This document shows positions 6,941-13,615 of a DNA stretch of 31,183 nt, one piece after another. The stretch is from the IMG/VR virus record IMGVR_UViG_3300013131_000159, positions 1-31,183 of that record. One strand, given 5' to 3'. The first letter of the stretch is position 1. Each line of letters begins with the position of its first letter. Under the pieces are notes generated by a model. It searched no databases and was not told where the DNA came from. It saw only the letters and a list, made by a program, of their open reading frames with translations. Position numbers and translations under genes: made by a program. Origin of the DNA: a virus.

Positions 6941-7173
6941 GTGCAGACGAAGAACAAGTTGGTGGCAATCATTACAAAGAGTTGACGATACAACCGTGGG
7001 AGGCGATGGAATCGTGGCTTACCCCCGGACAGTTTCGCGGATTTTTACTTGGATCAGCAATCGCTTATCTTGCGCGAGTAAATACAAAAGGTGTTGATGG
7101 CAAAGGGGGGCTTCAAGATATTAAGAAAGCTAAACATTACCTTGACAAAATAATAGAACTTGATGACCAATGA
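6937..7173 (+). CDS. DUF3310 (SaV-like) phage protein
   Basis: The 78-aa protein carries the DUF3310 signature: VGGNHYKELTIQPWE (residues 8-22), FLLGSAIAYLARV (36-48) and the C-terminal GGLQDIKKAKHYLDKIIE (57-74). The length matches the domain alone. DUF3310 proteins are common in phages; related sequences are sometimes labelled nucleotide kinases because of similarity to T7 gene 1.7, but no P-loop is visible here, so I would not claim kinase activity. The start is GTG preceded by GAGAGCAAC. It sits in the coupled early operon two to four genes before the DNA polymerase, consistent with a role in nucleotide or replication metabolism. Confidence 0.88.
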   Translation: MSADEEQVGGNHYKELTIQPWEAMESWLTPGQFRGFLLGSAIAYLARVNTKGVDGKGGLQDIKKAKHYLDKIIELDDQ

Positions 7174-7523
7174 CTCCAAGGCCCGTAAAGTATCCTGAAG
7201 TTAAAGTGTCAAACTTTGATGAACCCTGTGCAGTTTCTTCAAGTTGTTTTTCTTTTACGACCAAAAAGAAATATCAAAAAAAATGGCTCAAGAATAAAGA
7301 GTTATACGAAGTAAAAACAAATCTTGGCAATCGCGTAATGACTCCGGTTACAATAGTTGGTTATTCGGATAAAACAGTTTATCTGATGGACATAATTACA
7401 GGCTCTTTGTATGACTCCCTCGCAAGACGATGCCTCACATCAACATACGTTTACATTAAAAAGTTTGTGTTGAAGAAAAATTTAGATAAAGTATTACTAG
7501 AAAAACATCAGGAGCAAACATGA
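7170..7523 (+). CDS. Unrecognised 117-aa early protein
   Basis: The gene overlaps its neighbours at ATGA junctions on both sides, fixing its limits. The protein is strongly basic (a KKKYQKKWLKNK stretch at residues 32-43) with beta-rich middle segments (RVMTPVTIVGYSDKTVYLM) and a lysine-rich C-terminus. Such a charge pattern fits nucleic-acid binding, but no known fold is evident. No signal peptide or membrane helix is seen. Confidence 0.7.
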   Translation: MTPRPVKYPEVKVSNFDEPCAVSSSCFSFTTKKKYQKKWLKNKELYEVKTNLGNRVMTPVTIVGYSDKTVYLMDIITGSLYDSLARRCLTSTYVYIKKFVLKKNLDKVLLEKHQEQT

Positions 7524-7723
7524 AAGACTTAATTGATTTCAAAAAAATTTGGGATTGGTGTGCGTCTAAGTGGCAAACATCTTTTGGTTGTGTTGTGCTT
7601 ATCCTTGTGGCTTTTGTGTTGGGGATGGCGGTAAAGGAAAAGATAATTACTGAGGACTGCCGATTCATGGGATCGTTCCGCGATGGAGCGCAAGCGTATA
7701 ACTGTCAGCCGAGGGTGAGATGA
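7520..7723 (+). CDS. Small single-pass membrane protein, 67 aa
   Basis: A single hydrophobic helix (residues about 21-38, CVVLILVAFVLGMAV) follows a charged, Trp-containing N-terminus. The C-terminal 29 residues carry two cysteines (C47, C62), which could form a disulfide if periplasmic. The start has a clean GGAGCAA site. It is followed directly by a second small membrane protein. The pair sits among replication genes rather than lysis genes, so a holin/spanin assignment is not supported; membrane anchoring of replication, or a superinfection or host-takeover role, is possible. Function unknown. Confidence 0.72.
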   Translation: MKDLIDFKKIWDWCASKWQTSFGCVVLILVAFVLGMAVKEKIITEDCRFMGSFRDGAQAYNCQPRVR

Positions 7724-7935
7724 ACTTTTATAAAACAGTTGCCATCTTCTGCGTAGTCGGTTTGGTTTGGCTACTCGTTGATAACAAAATAGATCGCACT
7801 CACGCAGAGGGATTCAAGATGGGCATACACTATGCCTTAAAATCTAACCCGCCTAGCGAAGAACTTGAACTTGCGTGTGCAGGACTGTGGGTCGGGGAGC
7901 AAAATAAAAAGTATTTTTTAAAAGAGCTTAAATGA
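7720..7935 (+). CDS. Small membrane-anchored protein, 71 aa
   Basis: An N-terminal hydrophobic helix (residues about 5-20, KTVAIFCVVGLVWLLV) is followed by a 50-residue soluble tail with C53 and a conserved-looking SEELELACAGLWVGEQ block. It lacks a lipobox and a convincing signal peptidase site, so an N-terminal anchor with the tail facing one side is likeliest. It overlaps both its upstream partner and the polymerase gene in ATGA junctions. Co-translation with the other membrane protein suggests a heteromeric pair. Function unknown. Confidence 0.72.
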   Translation: MNFYKTVAIFCVVGLVWLLVDNKIDRTHAEGFKMGIHYALKSNPPSEELELACAGLWVGEQNKKYFLKELK

Positions 7936-9761
7936 ACACAATAGTTGTTGACTTTGAAACTTATTACGACAAGGACTTCAGCCTATCCAAGCTGACCACA
8001 GAGGAGTACGTTCGCGATCCGCGCTTTGAAGTCATTGGAGTAGCGGTAAAAATCAACGATGGGGAAACCGAGTGGGGTAGCGGTACGCATGAACAACTTA
8101 GGGAATGGCTATCAACATTCCCTTGGGATAAGTCTTTAACTATCGCCCACAACACCATGTTTGACGGGTCAATTTTAAAGTGGGTGTTTGGTATTGATGC
8201 TTACATTTGGGCCGACACCATGTGCATGGGACGTGCCCTGCATGGGGTGGAGACAAGTGCGTCATTGAAAGCGTTGGCTGAGAAGTATGAGCTAGGTCAG
8301 AAGGGTGATGAAGTAGTACGCGCCATAGGTAAACGCCGCCTTAACTTTTCGGATCAAGAACTATCTTTATATGGTGACTACTGCGTAAACGATGTAGAGC
8401 TTACCTATAAGTTATTTTTTAAAATGATCAACGGGTTTCCGAAGAAGGAACTCAAGCTAATTGATTTGACTCTGCGGATGTTCATAGACCCCGTACTTGA
8501 ACTTGACCTGCCTTTACTTGAACAGCACTTTCTGGACGTGAAGGACAGAAAAGATAAGTTGTTACAGGAAGCAGAAGCAGACAAAGAAACTTTGATGAGT
8601 AACCCCAAGTTTGCTGAACTGCTTAGGAGTTTTGGTGTAGAGCCGCCCATGAAAATAAGCCCTGCAACGGGGCAACCTACACTTGCCCTTGCCAAGAGTG
8701 ACGAAGAGTTTAAAGCCTTGGCAGACCACCCCGATTTGCGGGTACAAGCATTAGTAGCGGCGCGACTTGGCACAAAGAGTACGCTAGAAGAAACTCGTAC
8801 CCAACGGTTTATTGACATAGCCAAGCGTGGGACGTTGCCCATCCCAATCAGATACTACGCAGCCCACACAGGGCGGTGGGGTGGGGATGACAAGATCAAT
8901 ATGCAAAATTTGCCTAGTCGAGGGGATAACGCCAACAAGTTGAAGAAGGCAATTATTGCCCCCGAAGGGTTTGTAATTGTCGATGCCGATTCTGCTCAGA
9001 TTGAGGCTAGGGTGCTAGCGTGGCTAGCGCAACAGGACAACTTAGTTAGTGCTTTCAAGGAGGGTAAAGATGTTTACAAGATCATGGCGTCCGCAATCTA
9101 TAACAAACCACTTCAAGAAATTACAAAAGAGGAACGATTTGTTGGTAAGACTACTATCCTCGGCGCAGGATACGGCATGGGCGCAGTTAAGTTTCAGGCT
9201 CAACTTAAGACGTTCGGCATTGGGGTTGAGATTGATGAAGCCCGGAGGATCATTGAGGTCTATCGGCATACTAACCACGAGATCACAACGTTATGGCGTC
9301 AGGCACAGGAGGTTCTCTTATACATATCGCGTGGCGAGTCGGCGGGGTTGGGCAAGGTCGGAGTGTTAAAAATAGACGGGCGTCCGGGCATCCGACTGCC
9401 GAGCGGGTTATGGATGCGCTATGACGGGCTGAAAGCCGAGATGGATGACATGGGCAGGCCGCAGTTTTCCTATGAAACCCGCCGTGGGCGCACTAAAATT
9501 TACGGGGGTAAGGTCATAGAGAACGTGTGTCAGGCTATTGCGCGGTGCATCATTGGCGAGCAGATGATACGAATCTCAAAGAAATATAAGGTGGTGCTAA
9601 CGGTTCACGATGCAATCACTTGCATTGTTCCCGACGATCCTGTACAAATAGAGGAAGGTGTCTCCTACATAGAGGAGTGTATGCGTTGGGTTCCTGAGTG
9701 GGCCGAAGAACTGCCCGTTAATTGCGAATCAGGAAAAGGAAAAAGTTATGGAGAATGTTAA
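7932..9761 (+). CDS. Family A DNA polymerase with 3'-5' exonuclease (Leu762 type)
   Basis: This 609-aa replicative polymerase has a DEDDy proofreading domain and a Pol I-type palm. Exonuclease motifs are D7/E9 (VVDFET), N74-D78 (AHNTMFD) and Y150-D154 (YCVND). Motif A is DADSAQIEAR, with D353 matching E. coli Pol I D705. Motif B is R402, K406, L410, Y414 in ERFVGKTTILGAGYG, so the residue matching Pol I Phe762 is leucine. Motif C reads VHDA (H559, D560, A561), so the usual glutamate of HDE is alanine. There is no 5'-3' exonuclease domain, as is usual for phage enzymes. It starts at ATG 7932 in an ATGA overlap. It should copy the phage genome together with the primase-helicase at 14701. Confidence 0.96.
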   Translation: MNTIVVDFETYYDKDFSLSKLTTEEYVRDPRFEVIGVAVKINDGETEWGSGTHEQLREWLSTFPWDKSLTIAHNTMFDGSILKWVFGIDAYIWADTMCMGRALHGVETSASLKALAEKYELGQKGDEVVRAIGKRRLNFSDQELSLYGDYCVNDVELTYKLFFKMINGFPKKELKLIDLTLRMFIDPVLELDLPLLEQHFLDVKDRKDKLLQEAEADKETLMSNPKFAELLRSFGVEPPMKISPATGQPTLALAKSDEEFKALADHPDLRVQALVAARLGTKSTLEETRTQRFIDIAKRGTLPIPIRYYAAHTGRWGGDDKINMQNLPSRGDNANKLKKAIIAPEGFVIVDADSAQIEARVLAWLAQQDNLVSAFKEGKDVYKIMASAIYNKPLQEITKEERFVGKTTILGAGYGMGAVKFQAQLKTFGIGVEIDEARRIIEVYRHTNHEITTLWRQAQEVLLYISRGESAGLGKVGVLKIDGRPGIRLPSGLWMRYDGLKAEMDDMGRPQFSYETRRGRTKIYGGKVIENVCQAIARCIIGEQMIRISKKYKVVLTVHDAITCIVPDDPVQIEEGVSYIEECMRWVPEWAEELPVNCESGKGKSYGEC

Positions 9762-9924
9762 GACCGTGGACTACACACCGCATTATTTAGAAGCCGAACG
9801 CAAACTCCAAGAGGCGTATAACTTGTTAAAGCGTAAAAGATTTATAGAAGCAAACACCGCAATTGATGAGGCCGTGGTTGCCTTACGCATGATGCGAGCA
9901 GCAGTAAAAAGCTACGTTGAGTGA
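9748..9924 (+). CDS. Small helical protein, 58 aa
   Basis: A 58-aa frame starts at ATG 9748, fourteen bases before the end of the polymerase gene, behind a purine-rich AGGAAAAGGAAAAA ribosome region. It fills the gap up to the nuclease gene. The product (MENVKTVDYTPHYLEAERKL at the start) is almost entirely helical and highly charged, ending in a predicted helix with EAVVALRMMRAAV. Its boundaries fit the tight packing of the operon, so I call it a gene. No family is recognised. Confidence 0.65.
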   Translation: MENVKTVDYTPHYLEAERKLQEAYNLLKRKRFIEANTAIDEAVVALRMMRAAVKSYVE

Positions 9925-9928
9925 GTAC

Positions 9929-10606
9929 ATGAAAATACCCCCTTGGTCATTCAGCAGCATTAAATCATTTGATCAATGTCCTAGGAAGTATTACCACTTG
10001 CGAGTGGTGAAGGACTTTAAAGAAGATGACAACAAGGAACATTTAGTCTACGGCAAACAGTTTCACGAGGCCGCAGAAAAATACATTCGGGATGGGGAAC
10101 CCTTACCGCCTCAGTTTAATTTTGTTAAGGGCGCTCTGGATAATCTTAATAAGATACCTGGTGAGAAGTTATGCGAATTTAAGATGGGGTTGAGAGAAGA
10201 TTTATCTGCGTGTGGGTTTTTTGAAAATGATGTGTGGTGGCGTGGCGTAGCCGATTTAATTATTCTTGACGAAGAAAAAGGTGAAGCACGAATATTGGAT
10301 TACAAAACGGGAAAGTCTACAAAGTATGCCGACACAGGGCAATTAGAGATGATGGCCTTGGCGGTGTTTAAACACTTTCCTCCAATTAAAAAAGTTAAGG
10401 CAGGACTGTTGTTTGTGGTAGCTAACCAATTAGTTAAAGATAACTACCACGTTGACAACCAAGATAAGATGTGGACAAAATGGCTCCAAGATTATGAGCG
10501 TATGAAGTTTGCTTATGAGTCAGATGTTTGGAACCCACGCCCAAGCGGTTTATGCCAAAAGCATTGTGTAGTAACAATCTGCCCACATAACGGAGCCAAC
10601 TTGTAG
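9929..10606 (+). CDS. PD-(D/E)XK nuclease, Cas4/RecB-like, with cysteine cluster
   Basis: The 225-aa protein starts SFSSIKSFDQCPRKYY (residues 7-22), the usual entry of Cas4/AddB/RecB-family exonucleases. Catalytic residues are visible: H46, D109 (RGVADLI), D124 and K126 (ILDYKTGK), with Q138 following. C17 with C209, C213 and C218 (GLCQKHCVVTIC) forms the four-cysteine pattern that binds an iron-sulfur cluster in this family. ATG 9929 is chosen; an in-frame TTG at 9917 is possible but overlaps the preceding gene. It lies downstream of the polymerase in a replication operon, consistent with end-resection or recombination. No CRISPR array or cas1/cas2 is present, so it is not a CRISPR adaptation gene. 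Confidence 0.93.
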   Translation: MKIPPWSFSSIKSFDQCPRKYYHLRVVKDFKEDDNKEHLVYGKQFHEAAEKYIRDGEPLPPQFNFVKGALDNLNKIPGEKLCEFKMGLREDLSACGFFENDVWWRGVADLIILDEEKGEARILDYKTGKSTKYADTGQLEMMALAVFKHFPPIKKVKAGLLFVVANQLVKDNYHVDNQDKMWTKWLQDYERMKFAYESDVWNPRPSGLCQKHCVVTICPHNGANL

Positions 10607-10616
10607 AGGAGCAATC

Positions 10617-10934
10617 ATGCAAGAAATACAAAACGTAATTGAAAGGCATCCTAACTTAACTGCACATGGTTTTGGAGTTGGCCCCGCAGTCCACCCCGAA
10701 GAATTTAAACTTTGCGTTACTTGGTTGTCTGAAAGAGATTTCCGCATTAGAAGAAGAACAATAAACTATAAATTAACTAGCTACACTTGGAAGCACATAG
10801 TGGAGCGGTCGGTTAAGGAATACATAAGCAACGGTGCATTTATTTGTGCGGCTCTGCACCTTGGGTTTAAGATGAAAAAAATTGATCGGATAAGTCCAAA
10901 TGTATGTTTTAACATGAGGAAAACAGAGGAATAG
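10617..10934 (+). CDS. Conserved phage protein of unknown function, 105 aa
   Basis: It starts at ATG 10617 behind a GAGGAGCAA ribosome site. The sequence contains a block, TINYKLTSYTWKHIVE (residues 49-64), followed by EYISNGAFICAALHLGF (68-84) and a SPNVCFNM ending. From memory this SY-x-x-KH / YISNG / GF / PN-x-x-FN arrangement recurs in many phage and plasmid small proteins, but I cannot attach a verified family name. The middle looks like a helix-turn-helix-type helical bundle. It sits between two nuclease-like genes in the replication operon. Confidence 0.75.
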   Translation: MQEIQNVIERHPNLTAHGFGVGPAVHPEEFKLCVTWLSERDFRIRRRTINYKLTSYTWKHIVERSVKEYISNGAFICAALHLGFKMKKIDRISPNVCFNMRKTEE

Positions 10935-10936
10935 AT

Positions 10937-11248
10937 ATGCCTTACGTAAACAAACCAAGACCTTACAAGAAAGAGTATCAACAACAGGTTGATCGCGGTG
11001 AGCTTGAACGCCGAATGGAAAGGCAACGGGCGCGGCGAGCTTACGACAAAGCCAATCCTGACACCAACGGGAACGGCACTGCCGATTCGCGTGAAGGTAA
11101 AGACCTAGCCCACAAGAAGGCGATGGACAAGGGGGGCAACAACTCACACGGTGTAACGCTACAAAGTAAATCAAAGAACCGATCTTTTAAACGAGACTCC
11201 AAAGGCAACTTAGTGTCTGAAGTTAGCAAAAAAGAACGAAAAAAGTAA
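10937..11248 (+). CDS. HNH-like small basic protein
   Basis: The 103-aa product is very basic. Residues 54-84 (GKDLAHKKAMDKGGNNS, then SKSKNRSF) match the core of a group of phage HNH-type proteins written as DHK...GG.N......N. H59 could be the first HNH histidine, with N69 and N81 following. The usual aspartate before the histidine is alanine here and no CxxC zinc pairs are present, so the nuclease may be weak or inactive. The N-terminal 40 residues form a charged, Arg-rich helix. It begins two bases after the previous stop and is followed by the stem-loop at 11255. Confidence 0.7.
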   Translation: MPYVNKPRPYKKEYQQQVDRGELERRMERQRARRAYDKANPDTNGNGTADSREGKDLAHKKAMDKGGNNSHGVTLQSKSKNRSFKRDSKGNLVSEVSKKERKK

Positions 11249-11254
11249 TCATCA

Positions 11255-11326
11255 TGGGGCAGGGATACAAGAGATTCCGGTAACGTGTGGATTCGGCTTG
11301 TTGTACACACCCCTGCCCCACCTTTT
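11255..11326 (+). terminator. GC-rich stem-loop with structured loop, terminator-like
   Basis: A perfect 10-bp stem pairs TGGGGCAGGG (11255-11264) with CCCTGCCCCA (11311-11320) across a 46-nt loop, followed by CC and TTTT (11323-11326). Inside the loop GTGTG (11285-11289) can pair with CACAC (11306-11310), or TACAA (11266-11270) with TTGTA (11301-11305); these two compete spatially. It is much more G/C-rich than its surroundings and lies in the gap before the helicase gene. It could be a leaky terminator that lowers expression past 11.3 kb, or a folded leader for the helicase. It is not a tRNA, as there are no D, anticodon or T arms in the right places. Confidence 0.5.
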
Positions 11327-11337
11327 ATAGAGCAACG

Positions 11338-12876
11338 ATGCAGGTATTAAATAACAAAGTGCTGCTTTTAAATCTTAAGAACCCACAAAAAGTAACTAGC
11401 TCAATACCTAAAAGTAGGGAGCTACCTGATAACAAAGTAGCAGTTAAATGGGGTCTTGATGAGGTTCACACCCTTAAAAGACTTAACATTCGGAATGTGC
11501 CAAGTCCTATTCTTGGGCATTACAAATGGCCCGGACAACACAAACCCTTTGATCATCAGAAAACTACTTCGGCTTTCTTGACCCTCAATCAAAAAGCCTT
11601 GTGCCTCAACGAGCAGGGGACGGGCAAGACAGGTAGTGTTATATGGGCGGCTGATTACCTTATGACGATAGGCAAGATAAAGAGAGTATTAGTTATCTGC
11701 CCCCTTTCGATTATGGATTCTGCTTGGAGGGCTGACCTGTTTAAGTTTGCCATGCACCGAACAGTTGACATAGCCTATGGTAAGAGCAACAAAAGACAAA
11801 CAATTATTCAAGGCCCGGCAGAGTTTGTAATCATTAATTATGATGGCGTTGAAATTGTAGTTGATGATATTTTAAAGGCTAACTTTGATTTGATTGTTGT
11901 AGATGAAGCTAACGCTTACAAGAATACCCAGACACAAAGATGGAAAACTTTGTACAAACTTGTTAGCTCACGTACTTGGTTGTGGATGTTGACAGGAACC
12001 CCTGCCGCTCAATCTCCTACCGATGCTTTTGGGTTAGCCAAGTTGGTTAACCCGATGGGAGTACCAAAGTTTTTTACGGCCTTTAAAGATATGGTGATGT
12101 ACAAGGTGTCGCAGTACAGGTGGATACCCAAAGAGTCGGCGGTTCAAACCGTGTTTAACGCATTACAACCTGCTATTCGGTTTACAAAAGATGAATGTCT
12201 TGACCTACCGGAAATGACTTACGTGACTCGTGATGTACCACTAACCCCCCAACAAAAGAAGTACTACGACTTACTAAAGAAGCGGTTATTTATACAAGCA
12301 GCGGGCGAAGAAATTACGGCGTTCAACGCAGCAGTTGAACTAAACAAACTCCTACAAATATCTTGTGGTGCAGTTTACTCTGATAGCGGGGAAACAATTG
12401 AATTTACGATTGACAACCGCTACCGTGTGCTTAAAGAAGTTATAGATGAAGCCAGCCACAAAGTGTTGATCTTTGTACCGTTTAAACACGCGATTGAAAT
12501 TATTTGCGACAAACTTACAACAGACGGTATAACAAACGAAATCATAAGCGGGGGCGTATCAGCGCAAAAACGTACTGACATATTTAAGAGTTTTCAAGAA
12601 AGACCAACCCCACGAGTGCTTGTAATTCAACCCCAAGCAGCGGCACACGGTGTTACGTTAACCGCAGCCGACACAATTGTGTGGTGGGGGCCAACACCTT
12701 CGTTAGAAATTTTTGCACAGGCGAACGCTCGTGTGCATCGTCCTGGTCAAAGACATCCAACGACCGTTGTACAATTACAAGGTTCTCACTCAGAAAAATA
12801 TGTTTACAGGTTATTAAATCAAAAAATTGACGTTCACCAAAAAATTGTAGAACTTTACAAAGAATTGCTTGACTAA
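11338..12876 (+). CDS. SNF2-like superfamily 2 helicase/translocase
   Basis: The 512-aa protein contains the helicase motifs in order: motif I EQGTGKT (92-98), motif Ia VICPLS (119-124), motif II VVDEAN (187-192), motif III LTGTP (218-222), and motif VI QANARVHRPGQ (461-471), the SNF2-type arginine-finger box. ATG 11338 is preferred over an upstream GTG at 11287 because the latter lies inside the stem-loop, while GAGCAA precedes the ATG as in other genes here. Phage SNF2-like proteins are known beside polymerases and are thought to remodel protein-DNA complexes or act in replication and repair. No nuclease domain is fused. It follows the stem-loop at 11255, so its transcription may be separately tuned. 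Confidence 0.93.
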   Translation: MQVLNNKVLLLNLKNPQKVTSSIPKSRELPDNKVAVKWGLDEVHTLKRLNIRNVPSPILGHYKWPGQHKPFDHQKTTSAFLTLNQKALCLNEQGTGKTGSVIWAADYLMTIGKIKRVLVICPLSIMDSAWRADLFKFAMHRTVDIAYGKSNKRQTIIQGPAEFVIINYDGVEIVVDDILKANFDLIVVDEANAYKNTQTQRWKTLYKLVSSRTWLWMLTGTPAAQSPTDAFGLAKLVNPMGVPKFFTAFKDMVMYKVSQYRWIPKESAVQTVFNALQPAIRFTKDECLDLPEMTYVTRDVPLTPQQKKYYDLLKKRLFIQAAGEEITAFNAAVELNKLLQISCGAVYSDSGETIEFTIDNRYRVLKEVIDEASHKVLIFVPFKHAIEIICDKLTTDGITNEIISGGVSAQKRTDIFKSFQERPTPRVLVIQPQAAAHGVTLTAADTIVWWGPTPSLEIFAQANARVHRPGQRHPTTVVQLQGSHSEKYVYRLLNQKIDVHQKIVELYKELLD

Positions 12877-12897
12877 AAAAATTATTAGTTGTAAATT
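12869..12897 (+). promoter_or_regulatory. Possible sigma70-like promoter
   Basis: TTGACT (12869-12874) and TAAATT (12892-12897) are separated by 17 bp inside an A/T-rich stretch that overlaps the end of the helicase gene. The -35 box matches 5 of 6 positions and the -10 box 4 of 6. It lies about 25 bp before the ATG at 12922 and could drive the block from the coiled-coil protein to the primase. A/T-rich DNA often gives such matches by chance. Confidence 0.35.
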
Positions 12898-12921
12898 GTA
12901 AGACCCTTGAAGGAGAACATA

Positions 12922-13329
12922 ATGTCTGAAGAGCAACAGTCAAATGTTCCTATTGAAAAATTGGTAAAGATTTATTTAAAAATCAGAACCAAACGAGAGG
13001 AACTAGCCAATGAGTTTGAAAAAGAGAACGCTAATCTTGAAGCTCAAATGAGTAAGATCAAGGGTGCGTTACTTGATCACTGTAAAGCAAACAATGCCGA
13101 TTCAATTCGTACGCCAGAAGGTTTGTTTTACAGAACCATAAAAAAGAAGTACACGACAAACGATTGGGCGTCTTTGCATAACTTTATTCTTGAGCATCAA
13201 GTGCCACAGTTGTTAGCAAAGTCAATCCATCAAAGCAATATGCAAGAGTTTTTGGAATCAAACCCCGAATTGCTTCCACCGGGTTTAAGTGTGGATAGCG
13301 AGTATGTGTTAACAATAAGGAGAAAGTGA
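12922..13329 (+). CDS. Conserved phage coiled-coil protein, 135 aa
   Basis: ATG 12922 follows a strong AAGGAGAA ribosome site. Residues 10-55 form a charged heptad-like helix (KLVKIYLKIRTKREEL, then EKENANLEAQM). The C-terminal half contains KKKYTTNDWASLHNFI and a PPGLSVDSEYVLTIRR ending that I associate from memory with a widespread phage family found near replication genes. Some such proteins resemble Gam-type host-nuclease inhibitors, but the match is too loose to claim. Its stop overlaps the next start, so the next gene is coupled. A DNA-end or replication accessory role is plausible. Confidence 0.78.
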   Translation: MSEEQQSNVPIEKLVKIYLKIRTKREELANEFEKENANLEAQMSKIKGALLDHCKANNADSIRTPEGLFYRTIKKKYTTNDWASLHNFILEHQVPQLLAKSIHQSNMQEFLESNPELLPPGLSVDSEYVLTIRRK

Positions 13330-13598
13330 TGGTGGCAACAGATGCGTACGTATCAATTGAGGAAGTAGCTAAGTATTTTTCTGTATCGGTTTCAACTGTA
13401 CGAGCGTGGTTAAGACAAGGGTTTATACCGAAAGAAGCGTATTTAAAAATTGGGCATACTTACAGGTTCAAGATTAAAGACGTGGAGCATTACTTGATCA
13501 CCGCAAAACAGAAAGAAGTTAAAGTTAAAGAAGAATTAGTCAAAGCTGATAACCCACAGCAGTTAAAGTTAGACTTTGGCACAGATGATGACGTTTAA
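13329..13598 (+). CDS. Excisionase/MerR-type helix-turn-helix DNA-binding protein
   Basis: The 89-aa protein has a clear HTH_17-like domain: YVSIEEVAKYFSVSVSTVRA (residues about 6-25) followed by the WLRQGFIP turn and a GHTYRFKIKDVEHYL wing. The tail is lysine/glutamate-rich. Three near starts exist (GTG 13326, ATG 13329, GTG 13332); ATG 13329 best fits the AAGGAG at 13317-13322. Proteins of this kind act as excisionases or small transcription regulators. No integrase or attachment site is seen, so a regulator is more likely. It is a candidate binder of the GTACAACG palindromes, though MerR-like single domains usually bind direct or asymmetric sites. Confidence 0.85.
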   Translation: MVATDAYVSIEEVAKYFSVSVSTVRAWLRQGFIPKEAYLKIGHTYRFKIKDVEHYLITAKQKEVKVKEELVKADNPQQLKLDFGTDDDV

Positions 13599-13615
13599 TT
13601 TTTAAGGAGAAGTAA

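Noticed and set aside
9929-10606. Cas4 of a CRISPR-Cas system
   Set aside because: No repeat array or other cas gene is present; stand-alone Cas4/RecB-like nucleases are common in phages.
11255-11322. tRNA-like element: a stem next to CCACC-like bases, about 66 nt long
   Set aside because: No D-arm, anticodon arm or TTCGA-containing T-arm sits in the required places, and the closing stem is 10 bp rather than 7.
12755-12772. Another copy of the GTACAACG palindrome in the SNF2 gene
   Set aside because: Only the CGTTGTAC half matches, the spacer differs, and it lies deep in coding sequence; probably chance.
13329-13598. Excisionase-like protein as evidence for a lysogeny module
   Set aside because: No integrase, attachment site or repressor was seen in the window; small HTH proteins of this kind also act as regulators.
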